Shown here piece after piece: positions 24,007-31,865 of a stretch of 40,308 nucleotides of DNA. The notes under the pieces are model-generated. The model had not been told where the DNA came from and searched no databases. It worked only from the letters and a program-made list of their open reading frames with translations. This stretch comes from Betaproteobacteria bacterium (GTDB lineage Bacteria > Pseudomonadota > Gammaproteobacteria > Burkholderiales > Casimicrobiaceae): assembly GCA_003153335.1 (NCBI GenBank), contig PLYG01000275.1, positions 12,917 to 53,224 of the forward strand, written 5' to 3'. Made by a program: the position numbers and the translations under genes. Every line of letters begins with the position of its first letter. Positions within the stretch are counted from its first letter, which is position 1.

Positions 24007-24198
24007 CTCATCTGACTCAACGCAGTCAACGCAGTTAAAGGCCGGTCAACACAAGGCACTGACCAGCAGTCTCTCCAGCCTACGCCATCGCCGCACCACG
24101 CGGTGCATCGTCGTCGCTCTTCGCGGCCAGCCTTAGTCTGTCTCGGCAGACATTTCCTCCACAAGGCTTTTCTTTCAACGCAGTCTTCTGGAGGTCAC

Positions 24199-24687
24199 AT
24201 GTACAAGCTCGACTTCTTTCAGGTCTACGCTGATGGATCGCGCAATCTGCTGTTCGCGTGGATTCCCTCATCGTCCGTATCTGGCCACCCGTGCGCTCCG
24301 TTCTACGCCGAACGCACATGGCAAGGTGCGTGCAGCACGCTCAAGCTCGTCCAGCACGGTCCCAAGCGCGAGGTGAAGACCGATCAGTTCATGAACAGAT
24401 CGCGCGCTCGTCTCTACGGCCAAAGCCTGCTGCAATTGCCCAGGACCAATCAAAAGCTGGACAAGGCAGGCATTACCGCGCGCTTCGAGGGTTTGATTAC
24501 CGCGATCGACGTTTCTGCAACGCAACCGAAGCCCAAGCAGTTCGACTACCCGGCGCTCATCACCGGCCGCGACACCCTGCTGCGGATCGCACAGGACTGG
24601 CACCTGACACTGGCTCCCCAACATTCGTTGGGCTACCTCATCGGTCCCGACAATTCCCGCTACTTCCCCAATGAGGTTTTTCCATGA
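24199..24687 (+). CDS. Hypothetical orphan-array protein, 162 aa
   Basis: GGAGG lies four bases before the ATG. MYKLDFFQVYADGSRNLLFA starts in the same style as the next genes (a basic start, then a short strand, then a turn with G and R). No family recognised. Coupled to the next gene by an ATGA overlap. Confidence 0.7.
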   Translation: MYKLDFFQVYADGSRNLLFAWIPSSSVSGHPCAPFYAERTWQGACSTLKLVQHGPKREVKTDQFMNRSRARLYGQSLLQLPRTNQKLDKAGITARFEGLITAIDVSATQPKPKQFDYPALITGRDTLLRIAQDWHLTLAPQHSLGYLIGPDNSRYFPNEVFP

Positions 24688-25211
24688 GATACGATGTCTA
24701 TATCGACCCCAACGGTGCCGTTCGCATGCACCCGATCATCACCGGGTACGACGATCAGCCCGAGAAGCCCCGCTTCGCCGCTATCGACATGAATGTCTTT
24801 CTGTCGAAAATCGAGAATCCGGGGTTCCCCGATGCCGCACGCAGCAACACGATGTCCGAAATCCGCTGCCGGCCCTTCCTCGATCTGAGCGACCTCTCGG
24901 TGGACGAGTTCAGCCCCTTGCTGTGGTTCAACTGGGGCTTTCGCAAACAGGGCGCGCTCAATACCGGCGTTCGCTGTCAAACGAATGCCCTGCTCGGCTA
25001 CTTCAACACGCTGGTCAAGATCATGGACGAAGTGGTTCACGGCATGAAGCTGCCCCCGGTGTCGAACGGGAATGAGTTTGTGCTGCGCGCGATGATCAAC
25101 TTTCGCCGGCAGGAACTCGCCATACCCGCACTCGAATTGCCGAAGGACCCGCGTCCCTTGCCCAAGCTCAATGCATTTAACCATCCGCCGGCTTCGCGGT
25201 ACAACTTCTAG
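24684..25211 (+). CDS. Hypothetical orphan-array protein, 175 aa, C-terminal SRYNF
   Basis: The N-terminus MRYDVYIDPNGAVRMHPI is similar to the starts of the genes at 25220 and 26212, suggesting distant paralogues. The middle is helical. The protein ends PPASRYNF, one of five with the shared C-terminal tail. Coupled to the gene before it; the next gene follows after eight bases. Confidence 0.72.
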   Translation: MRYDVYIDPNGAVRMHPIITGYDDQPEKPRFAAIDMNVFLSKIENPGFPDAARSNTMSEIRCRPFLDLSDLSVDEFSPLLWFNWGFRKQGALNTGVRCQTNALLGYFNTLVKIMDEVVHGMKLPPVSNGNEFVLRAMINFRRQELAIPALELPKDPRPLPKLNAFNHPPASRYNF

Positions 25212-25219
25212 GAGGCAGC

Positions 25220-25842
25220 ATGCGTTTTGTCATCTGTATGCATCCGAGCGGTCACGTTCGCGCCTACGCACTGGATCGATTGAAAGGCACAGGTAAGCGT
25301 TATGTCTACGAGTCCTTCTGGAACGCCGAACTCAATCGACGCGAGCAAGTCACCATGCAGAAGGAGATTGCGGACCCAACCTGACTCTTGCCTGCCCGGT
25401 TGCTGGTGACCTCGCGGACCTGATCAGGCAGTGGAAAGCGCTGGGCTTTGTCGAATTGACCGAGTTCGCGATGCGCAGGACCTACCAGCGTGCTGTCGAA
25501 GACGAATTGGCTGCGCTTACCAGCGCCGTCGATAGTGCTCGGCTCACGCTGCTTCCAGCTCCTCTTGCCGGTACCAGCAGTTTTGTGCTTGCCGCCACCG
25601 AAATGCTTAAGTTCATGAACGATCCAGAGTTGTTCGTGGATAGCCGGGCCGCCTTACGCCTGCCCGCAGACCATTACCGGCACAACGTCTTTTTCTTCTA
25701 CCGCCCTTCAAGGAGCACCCATGAGCTATCGAGAAATTTTCTACTGCAGCACCATCGACCGTGGCGCACAAGGTCGCAACGGTTTGATGAAGCAGGCTGG
25801 TCTTGCCGTTTCCAGCACCAGCGATCCTCTCGCGATTCCTGA
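25220..25842 (+). pseudogene. Orphan-array gene with a frameshift near 25380
   Basis: GGAGGCAGC precedes ATG 25220, and the first frame reads MRFVICMHPSGHVRAYALDR to a TGA at 25382. The other frame continues with convincing coding sequence (DLADLIRQWKALGFVELTEF, ATEMLKFMNDPELFVDSRAA) in -1 relative to the first. Its extension past 25721 overlaps the next gene and is probably not original. The junction CCCAACCTGA is not a standard slippery site, so a mutation is the simplest explanation. The N-terminus matches its neighbours at 24684 and 26212. Confidence 0.6.
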
Positions 25843-26215
25843 GGAATTTCTGATCCAGTTGCACGCGATCACCACCAAGGGCTTCAGCGAAGCCGCCCGC
25901 ATCTCCATTACCTGCGCCGACCTGCCCAAGGTCATCGACGCCATGCTGTTGAATGCCGAAATCCCGGCTTTCAAACGCCGAGCTATTCAGGCGTTGCTGA
26001 AAAACGAGTTCGACGAGATCACCGTCGCGCCCGATCAGCCGGTCCGCATCAACTATCCCGACGCATCCGTGCAGGTTCAACGCAATGGCCACGATCTGGA
26101 GTTGGCAGTGACCATCAGCGACATTGCGGTTCGTTCGTTCGCGGTTACTGCACTTGACATAGCCAATCTTCGGCAGCAGCACAATGCCGCCGCCATCAAC
26201 TGGGAGTCCTCATGA
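25721..26215 (+). CDS. Hypothetical orphan-array protein, 164 aa
   Basis: AAGGAG precedes the ATG. A mixed alpha/beta protein with a helical middle (ADLPKVIDAMLLNAEIPAFK) and beta-rich end (VRINYPDASVQVQRNGHDLE). No family recognised. Its stop overlaps the next ATG. Confidence 0.7.
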   Translation: MSYREIFYCSTIDRGAQGRNGLMKQAGLAVSSTSDPLAIPEEFLIQLHAITTKGFSEAARISITCADLPKVIDAMLLNAEIPAFKRRAIQALLKNEFDEITVAPDQPVRINYPDASVQVQRNGHDLELAVTISDIAVRSFAVTALDIANLRQQHNAAAINWESS

Positions 26216-26685
26216 AGCAATTTTCACTGTTTGTACGTCCTGACGGCGATCTGCGTGGGCATTGCCTGAGCATCGGCGCCGATGGTCTGCACTGGGTCTT
26301 TTCGGCTGAATTTGCCGATGACCTGATCGCCTACGTGCCGCACTCGTTCGCGGTACTGGCGATGCGCACCGAAGTGTTTCCCGTTGACCTGCAGCCGACC
26401 GAGTTCAGCTTCGCCAACTGGAGAGCCGAGGGTTACACGGACCTCGGTCACCTCTTCACCGAAGACAACATAGATGATTCCGAGCGTGAACTCTGTCGTT
26501 GGATAGTCGCGGTCGACCTGCATTTCCAAGGTCAGCGCAATCCGATCAACAGCCTGTCGCGCAACACGAAGGAAGCCGTGGCTCTCATCGCCTTTCTGAT
26601 GCGCGAAGGCCCGCTGTCGTTACTGTCCCACAAGATCCGCCTCCTCGAAAAAGGCATTCTCGAACCCAGTCCCTACGCTTTTTAG
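26212..26685 (+). CDS. Hypothetical orphan-array protein, 157 aa, C-terminal SPYAF
   Basis: Starts MKQFSLFVRPDGDLRGHCL, matching the pattern of the genes at 24684 and 25220 (M-K/R, six residues, P-D/N/S-G-x-x-R). It ends LEPSPYAF, one of five tails of the shared type. No family recognised. Coupled to the previous gene; the next follows after 17 bases. Confidence 0.72.
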   Translation: MKQFSLFVRPDGDLRGHCLSIGADGLHWVFSAEFADDLIAYVPHSFAVLAMRTEVFPVDLQPTEFSFANWRAEGYTDLGHLFTEDNIDDSERELCRWIVAVDLHFQGQRNPINSLSRNTKEAVALIAFLMREGPLSLLSHKIRLLEKGILEPSPYAF

Positions 26686-26702
26686 CCAGAAAGGAATCCG
26701 CC

Positions 26703-27164
26703 ATGAACCCTTGGCGCAAAGGAGGTACCCAAGACCTGCAGATGTGGGCCCTTGGCGAACGCGTTATATCGATTGCGACCCTCAAGGTAGGCGACATCGT
26801 GCTCAACGATTCGGCGCAGTTCGATGCCCATAACCTCTGCCGGATACTGCGCTTTGACGATCCGGCCCAGTTCAAGCCACCGCGCGACATCTGCTACGCG
26901 ATCTACGTCGATCCGAACGATGTCAGCAAGCCCCGGCGGCAGGACGATGCGGAACTCGCCATCTGGGGTCACGAACTTACCGGCACGTTGAACGCGTACT
27001 ACCGGGTGCAGATCAAGTTTGTCGGCACGCCTGATGCCTCACCGCCGCCACTCGTGATCCAACCGGTCTTTCCGCCGCTGCCGGACCTGAAGCTCCTTCG
27101 CGGCTCCCTGCGCGAAAAAGCGCCTTCCAAGTACGACTGGCACCTGCTCTCGCCAGCCATCTAA
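26703..27164 (+). CDS. Hypothetical orphan-array protein, 153 aa
   Basis: AAGGA lies eight bases before the ATG. MNPWRKGGTQDLQMWALGER, then VGDIVLNDSAQFDAHNLCRI, suggests a beta-barrel-like start. Near the end APSKYDWHLL resembles the tail of the five tagged proteins but is followed by a further seven residues. No family recognised. Confidence 0.68.
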   Translation: MNPWRKGGTQDLQMWALGERVISIATLKVGDIVLNDSAQFDAHNLCRILRFDDPAQFKPPRDICYAIYVDPNDVSKPRRQDDAELAIWGHELTGTLNAYYRVQIKFVGTPDASPPPLVIQPVFPPLPDLKLLRGSLREKAPSKYDWHLLSPAI

Positions 27165-27197
27165 GTTGTATCATCGAACCTTACCCAAGGACTTGCC

Positions 27198-27578
27198 ATG
27201 ACCATGAATACCGCCATTCGCATGAACGGTAACCAATGCACTGACCGGGGCACCGCTGAAGACGCCCTCGCTGGAATCCGGACCCTCCCCGGCTTCTTGT
27301 TTGGCTATGTCAACAGTCTCGCCGGCGAACATCGGGTGATCTCCTTCCACGTCGATGCCGCGCCCGACAGCCCCCTCAAGGACTGCCAGCAACGGGTACC
27401 GTGCACGTTCAGGGACCTCGACCAAACGTGCGACGCATATCTGACTGCAGACCGCCGCGACGAACTGATCGAACTGGCGCGCTCGTATCCGACTAGCACC
27501 GTCATGATGAGCATTCGGGAAACTGCCGAAGCCATCTACCGTGGCACCCCGACGCCGGCTACCGATCTGCCCTCGTAA
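27198..27578 (+). CDS. Hypothetical orphan-array protein, 126 aa
   Basis: AAGGA precedes the ATG. A soluble protein with GFLFGYVNSLAGEHRVISFH and a helical end. No family recognised. Followed by the first copy of the repeated terminator. Confidence 0.68.
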   Translation: MTMNTAIRMNGNQCTDRGTAEDALAGIRTLPGFLFGYVNSLAGEHRVISFHVDAAPDSPLKDCQQRVPCTFRDLDQTCDAYLTADRRDELIELARSYPTSTVMMSIRETAEAIYRGTPTPATDLPS

Positions 27579-27649
27579 TTGTCCAGCCAGCCTCACCACC
27601 AGCGGCCACGACATCACTCAGCAGTTACCTGCTGATCCTCCTTTCCCTC

Positions 27650-27682
27650 AAGCCCATCGACTTCGTCTTTGGGCTTTTTTTC
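27650..27682 (+). terminator. Repeated terminator, copy 1
   Basis: AAGCCCA, loop TCGACTTCGTCTT with an inner GAC-TTC-GTC stem, TGGGCTT, then a run of T. Part of a set of eight near-identical terminators. Confidence 0.85.
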
Positions 27683-27794
27683 ATGCCCTCGGCGGCTAAC
27701 GGTCCCCCAGTCCGTCTCGCCCGACAATGCCCCTGAAACTTCGCACTCGCTGGCGGATTCGTCATCGGACCACGGCTTACCCTGTCGCGCACCA

Positions 27795-27815
27795 CATTCC
27801 ATGGGCAATGCTTTC
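27795..27815 (+). promoter_or_regulatory. Shared leader element, copy 1
   Basis: CATTCCATGGGCAATGCTT, 41 bases before the ATG at 27836, matches 17 of 19 positions of the element 43 bases before the ATG at 33148. Both genes also begin ATGAGTGC(G/C)AACA. Confidence 0.55.
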
Positions 27816-27835
27816 TTTCTTCCATGGAGACCAAC

Positions 27836-28333
27836 ATGAGTGCGAACAAGCTCTACGACGCAGCCAAGCATCTGGTGCCCTCACTGCGTTTTGCCCCAAC
27901 TGACCCATCGCTCTACACTAGCTTTTCAGTGGTCTATCACCCGACCGGGATCGTGTGTTTTTTCTCGCACTATCGAATCGGTTCCCTGCTGCTCACCCGC
28001 GCCACCCCCGACGAAGACGGGACGTGGCACATCGAAACCGGGTACAAAAGGCACGTCGATGACCTGTTCTTCTTGGGCTTCGAGGATTTCGGCGAGTTGT
28101 TCATGCATCCGGACCCGCAGTCGTTTGCTTTCGAGTATTACCGCGAAGGCATCCGCAAGTTCCTGCGCGCTCTCGACGCAGCCGCGCGCTTTGAAACGCA
28201 GCGCATTCCCGAAGAGTTCTGCGCCGTTCACGGTCAGAACAATGGACGCGTCATCATCCGCCTGACCACAGCGCTCCGGCATCGCATCGCTGTTCCTACC
28301 GCCGGGACCTACCCCACCCTGTATCCTTTCTGA
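27836..28333 (+). CDS. Hypothetical orphan-array protein, 165 aa
   Basis: GGAGA lies before the ATG; an upstream in-frame ATG at 27824 is less likely. MSANKLYDAAKHLVPSLRFA; the middle (IVCFFSHYRIGSLLLTRATP) looks like strands. It ends TYPTLYPF, a loose relative of the shared C-terminal tail. No family recognised. First gene after the shared leader element. Confidence 0.7.
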   Translation: MSANKLYDAAKHLVPSLRFAPTDPSLYTSFSVVYHPTGIVCFFSHYRIGSLLLTRATPDEDGTWHIETGYKRHVDDLFFLGFEDFGELFMHPDPQSFAFEYYREGIRKFLRALDAAARFETQRIPEEFCAVHGQNNGRVIIRLTTALRHRIAVPTAGTYPTLYPF

Positions 28334-28346
28334 CTGGAGCAACCCA

Positions 28347-28736
28347 ATGAACACCGCTGCAAACTGGTTCATCCAGAATAAGCTGCAACGGGCCCAGTCG
28401 GCCTTCACCACGGCAATGAGCAGAATGCGTCGTGCCCGGAACTTGCGTGAGTTGATGCAGGGCCGCAACGTCCACGTCGAGTCCTTCGTCCACTGTCTGG
28501 TCCGTTCTGAAGAATCCCGCGCAGATCGCCTCCGCGAAGAACTGGCAACCACGATGGTCGAAGCCCACCTCAAGGAAATTGAAACCCTGCCACTGGACCA
28601 ACGCCAAGCAAAGATTGGCGAATTCATGCGGCGCGACTGGTGTTTCCTGCGGGGCAATGAACCGCGTCTTTACCGCCGCATCGAAGTCGAAAGCGCCCGA
28701 CTCACGCGCGACCTGCCACGACCGCCGTTGCCCTGA
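28347..28736 (+). CDS. Hypothetical helical protein, 129 aa
   Basis: GGAG lies upstream of the ATG, 13 bases after the previous stop. Strongly helical and charged throughout (ARNLRELMQGRNVHVESFVH, RADRLREELATTMVEAHLKE). No family recognised. Followed by terminator copy 2. Confidence 0.7.
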   Translation: MNTAANWFIQNKLQRAQSAFTTAMSRMRRARNLRELMQGRNVHVESFVHCLVRSEESRADRLREELATTMVEAHLKEIETLPLDQRQAKIGEFMRRDWCFLRGNEPRLYRRIEVESARLTRDLPRPPLP

Positions 28737-28772
28737 ACCAAGATTCCCTCCGGTTTTTCTCTCTCTCCCCTC

Positions 28773-28805
28773 AAGCCCATCGACTTCGTCTTTGGGCTTT
28801 TTTCA
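28773..28805 (+). terminator. Repeated terminator, copy 2
   Basis: AAGCCCA (28773-28779), TGGGCTT (28793-28799), then T6; identical core to copies 1 and 4. Confidence 0.85.
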
Positions 28806-28828
28806 TGGGGGATTCCACGTTTTGCAAA

Positions 28829-28857
28829 TTGCGTATATGCCCATAATAGGGGATAAT
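28829..28857 (+). promoter_or_regulatory. Shared operator/promoter, copy 7
   Basis: TATGCCC (28836-28842), six bases, GGGGATA (28849-28855); GATAAT (28852-28857) is the -10 and TTGCGT (28829-28834) a weak -35 at 17 bases. Transcription should start near 28864, ten bases before the tRNA-like structure. Confidence 0.65.
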
Positions 28858-28874
28858 GACCGTGACGGGTAATT

Positions 28875-28944
28875 GGCCTCGGAGAAGAATTGGTTACTTC
28901 CGGCTCGAAAGAGCTAGCGGTGGGTTCGAACCCCATCGAGGCAG
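28875..28944 (+). ncRNA. tRNA-like cloverleaf with a GAAA loop in place of an anticodon
   Basis: All arms of a cloverleaf can be drawn: acceptor GGCCTCG/CGAGGCA (6 of 7 pairs, 1-72 unpaired), D arm GAAG-AATTGGTTA-CTTC with the conserved GG, and T arm GTGGG-TTCGAAC-CCCAT with the standard T loop. In place of the anticodon arm is GGCTC-GAAA-GAGCT, a 5-bp stem (one G-T) with a four-base GNRA loop, followed by a four-base variable loop. No CCA is encoded. It cannot decode, so it may be a tRNA mimic or a degraded tRNA. The same bases also form a 49-codon GTG frame (28862-29011) with untypical codon use. Confidence 0.55.
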
Positions 28945-29020
28945 CGGGGGCACCCGGCAATTGCCCGTTGCCGAATTGAATGGAACCAAAGCCTCACGAC
29001 GTTGGAGTTGAAATAGAGTG

Positions 29021-29359
29021 ATGCTGGGCCGTTCCAAAGACAAGCTGCGAGATGGTGGTGTCATGGCGAGTAAGGTGATCGCTGAGGAAGTCGATGACGA
29101 CGGTGCCAAAATGGTCAGCATCACGCTGCATTGCGGCGACCGTCCATCGCGTACGTGGGGCAAGTTTGCAACCGAGGCCCTCACCATCGCCTGTATGACC
29201 GGTCGCGCAATGAGAGTTGAACTCAACGACTGGGTGTGGTCGCTCGATACCCGCCAGTTGAAGTCGGGCATCACCCTTGCCGAACGTGGGCGCGAACTGG
29301 CCGACAAATGGCGCAGAGACGTAGCTTCGAATACAGCAAAGGAACGTAAGCATGGCTGA
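29021..29359 (+). CDS. Hypothetical protein, 112 aa
   Basis: Starts are uncertain: ATG 29021 or the internal ATG 29063 (MASKVIAEEVDDDGAK). The protein has a beta-rich first half (KMVSITLHCGDRPSRTWGKF) and a helical second half. No family recognised. It overlaps the DUF5131 gene by eight bases, which indicates coupling. Presumed first protein gene after operator copy 7. Confidence 0.6.
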   Translation: MLGRSKDKLRDGGVMASKVIAEEVDDDGAKMVSITLHCGDRPSRTWGKFATEALTIACMTGRAMRVELNDWVWSLDTRQLKSGITLAERGRELADKWRRDVASNTAKERKHG

Positions 29360-30548
29360 TGGCACTGGCATCGAGTGGACCGATGCAACATGGAATCCCG
29401 TGACAGGCTGCACCTTGTGGTCCGAAGGCTGCCGCCATTGCTATGCGAAATTTCAGGCATGGCCGCGTCTTGCCGCCTCACCGCAAACCGTCTACTTCGG
29501 GCGCCCCTTCGAGAACGTGGCTGTCCATGATGTGCGCCTCGATCAGCCGTTGCGCTGGACCCGGCCACGTCGGATTTTCGTGAATTCCCTGAGCGACCTC
29601 TTTCATCAGGACGTGCCCTTCGAGTTCATCGACAAGGTCTTCGCTGTCATGGCCATGACCCCGCACCACACTTATCAGATTCTGACCAAGCGGGCCAAGC
29701 GGATGCACCAGTACCTGACCGCGCGCCGGGGAGAGGGCAATACCCAAGACACGACCGCAGAATGTGTCGGCACGATCTATGCACGGCCGGGCCACTTCAT
29801 GCTGAACCTCATCGGGCCCGTCCCGCGCGCCAAACTGCTCGACGGCAGAACGCTGCCCGCGTGGCCCCTGCCCAACGTATGGCTGGGCGTGTCGGTCGAG
29901 GATCAGGACGCGGCTGATGAGCGGATCGGGTTCCTGCTCCAGTCGCCAGCCGCGATCCACTGGATCAGTGCCGAACCGCTGCTGCGGCCGCTCGACATTC
30001 GCCCCTTTCTGGCCCACGACTACAGCGAGTGGCAGCCCACCGGCGAACCGTGTGCGGTCTGTGGCGTCTACACGAACGGCATGCACCACCCGTACGCAGT
30101 TGGCCTCGACTGGGTGGTCGTCGGCGGCGAATCCGGTACCAAGGCCCGCCCCATGCATCCGGAGTGGGCCCGCAGCTTGCGCGACCAATGCACCGCCGCC
30201 GACGTGCCGTTTCTGTTCAAGCAATGGGGCGAATGGTCGCCGATCTCGCAGATCGCGGACAGCGATGGCTACTACGATCCGAAATATGGTAGCGTCAAAC
30301 GTGATGAGTATGACGAGCGCCCACCCAAGAAGGCTGTGGCCAGCACCGTGCTGCAGCTCGACGGCCGGCAGGAATTCGCCTTTCCCGTGGGCGCGATGAC
30401 CTGCTTCAAGATCGGCAAACGAACCTCAGGCCGCTTGCTCGACGACCGGACGTGGGATGAGTATCCGACTGCACCGGAGACAGAATCGGTGCTGGTTGAT
30501 GGCGCGCCGGAGGCCATCCGACCGGCCGCCGAGGAAACCTCCGCATGA
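29352..30548 (+). CDS. DUF5131 / phage Gp37-Gp68 family protein
   Basis: A 398-aa protein. GIEWTDATWNPVTGCTLWSE, then GCRHCYA, and RRIFVNSLSDLFHQDVPFEF are the signatures of the Gp37/Gp68 (DUF5131) family, whose three Cys suggest a radical-SAM-like iron-sulfur site; the enzymatic role is not settled. GLDWVVVGGESG, then ARPMHPEWARSLRDQC and LFKQWGEWSP, are further family blocks. The C-terminal 80 residues are less conserved. The next gene overlaps its stop by four bases, so the ART-like protein may be a partner. Confidence 0.88.
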   Translation: MADGTGIEWTDATWNPVTGCTLWSEGCRHCYAKFQAWPRLAASPQTVYFGRPFENVAVHDVRLDQPLRWTRPRRIFVNSLSDLFHQDVPFEFIDKVFAVMAMTPHHTYQILTKRAKRMHQYLTARRGEGNTQDTTAECVGTIYARPGHFMLNLIGPVPRAKLLDGRTLPAWPLPNVWLGVSVEDQDAADERIGFLLQSPAAIHWISAEPLLRPLDIRPFLAHDYSEWQPTGEPCAVCGVYTNGMHHPYAVGLDWVVVGGESGTKARPMHPEWARSLRDQCTAADVPFLFKQWGEWSPISQIADSDGYYDPKYGSVKRDEYDERPPKKAVASTVLQLDGRQEFAFPVGAMTCFKIGKRTSGRLLDDRTWDEYPTAPETESVLVDGAPEAIRPAAEETSA

Positions 30549-31363
30549 GCAAGACCGAATGGCACGACCGCCTGCAGAATAAAGGCGGTCCACCCGAATT
30601 GGCTGATCTACTGGACCAAGGCACACCCGAGCCCGCCTCGTCCGCCAAATTGGAGGCCATCCCCACACGCCTGTATCACGGTACTGCCGGCCGCTGGCTG
30701 GACACCATCCTGCAACAAGGCTTGCTGCCCCGCGTCAAACTGGAACAATCCAATGGCCGCAACAGCGAGGGCAATTGGGAGCACTCGGTACCCAGCCACC
30801 CGGAGCTTGTCTACCTGACCAACGCCTACCCGCTGCATTTTACCGGGGCATCGCTGCTGGAGGATGAGACCAATGGCCTGATCGTTGAAATCGATACGAC
30901 GAAGCTCGATCCCGACCGGTTCCGGCCCGACGAAGATTTTCTGGAGCAGGCCACACGTGGGCATGATGATCTTGATCCGAACATGCCGCTGGCCGTGCGC
31001 AATCGGCATTACCGGGATCGGATCGCGGACTACGAGGCCCTGCCCTCGCTCCAGCATCTGGGCACGGTGGGATACGCAGGTTCGATCCCCTTTGCTGCCA
31101 TCGCACGGATCATGGTCGTGGAGACGAGCGCCATCGGCCGCTTGATCATGTTGGGGTTCGATCCTGTGATTTCGCTCGCCAACTACCGCCACGCCGGTTC
31201 CTTCTACCGCTCTGGCACGCGGTGGATGTTTGGCGACACCGATCTGATCTACGATCTTCCGGCTCGCTTGAAGCCCGCCCTCTCGCGGGAGGGGATCACG
31301 ACCTACGTTCGCGACGAGCTGCTCAAGTTCCGGGCCGCTGCGAAGACTACCCGCCAGAGATAG
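30545..31363 (+). CDS. ADP-ribosyltransferase-like protein, 272 aa
   Basis: LYHGTAGRWLDTILQQGLLP near residues 42-61, then ELVYLTNAYPLHFTGASLLE and LIVEIDTTKLDPDRFRPDED, follows the ART-fold layout (H-x-T, I..GL.P, a VYLT strand, then a strand with D). DarT and KptA relatives have this. The C-terminal 130 residues are helical. Catalytic residues cannot be fixed by eye. ATGA overlap with DUF5131. Confidence 0.6.
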   Translation: MSKTEWHDRLQNKGGPPELADLLDQGTPEPASSAKLEAIPTRLYHGTAGRWLDTILQQGLLPRVKLEQSNGRNSEGNWEHSVPSHPELVYLTNAYPLHFTGASLLEDETNGLIVEIDTTKLDPDRFRPDEDFLEQATRGHDDLDPNMPLAVRNRHYRDRIADYEALPSLQHLGTVGYAGSIPFAAIARIMVVETSAIGRLIMLGFDPVISLANYRHAGSFYRSGTRWMFGDTDLIYDLPARLKPALSREGITTYVRDELLKFRAAAKTTRQR

Positions 31364-31366
31364 GCT

Positions 31367-31750
31367 ATGTCCGTCCCGTCCGACAAAACCTCGGCCCTCC
31401 CGCTTGCGACCCCGGTCCCCCGCGATCTGGTGGTGCGCGTCGGTCGATTGGCTGGTTTCGCCATCTACTTCGTAGGCGACCGCGCCTTTTACAAGCAGCG
31501 CCCCGGTGTCCCTAGTCTCGTCCCGGGCGCTTCGGTTGCGGTTGGCGAGGAGGTGGAGGTCGAGTTCTCTTTGCCGCTGGTGATGCACCGCATCCTGATC
31601 CGGGCGCCCAAGTTGGTGCTGCTGCAAGACGGCACCCAGTATTTGTGTGCACTCAAACCAGCCCAGCAGCCGGCGCGCGGCAACTCCATCGTGGAGGCCG
31701 TCTTCCGCGCTTTCGCTGACGCCAAGGCCAACGCGCGGGCGGTGGCGTGA
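31367..31750 (+). CDS. Hypothetical protein, 127 aa
   Basis: A basic, valine-rich protein (DLVVRVGRLAGFAIYFVGDR, SVAVGEEVEVEFSLPLVMHR) that is probably a small beta-barrel. Three bases separate it from the ART-like gene stop, so it belongs to the same operon. No family recognised. Confidence 0.65.
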   Translation: MSVPSDKTSALPLATPVPRDLVVRVGRLAGFAIYFVGDRAFYKQRPGVPSLVPGASVAVGEEVEVEFSLPLVMHRILIRAPKLVLLQDGTQYLCALKPAQQPARGNSIVEAVFRAFADAKANARAVA

Positions 31751-31865
31751 ACATTCGTGGCCTCGGAACCGAATTCGTTAGAATCCGGCCACCGCCGCGC
31801 GCTTACGCGGCGCCGCGATCCATCACAGAGGCAAGGCCCAACCCTTTCCTCTCTCGGAGTTACCT

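Noticed and set aside
25370..25390. Programmed -1 frameshift
   Set aside because: The heptamer at the stop does not match X-XXY-YYZ and no structure follows that I can see.
28862..29011. GTG-started frame of 49 codons over the tRNA-like structure
   Set aside because: Codon use is unlike the neighbours (AGA, ATT, low GC at third positions), and all tRNA arms fit better. Kept as an alternative only.
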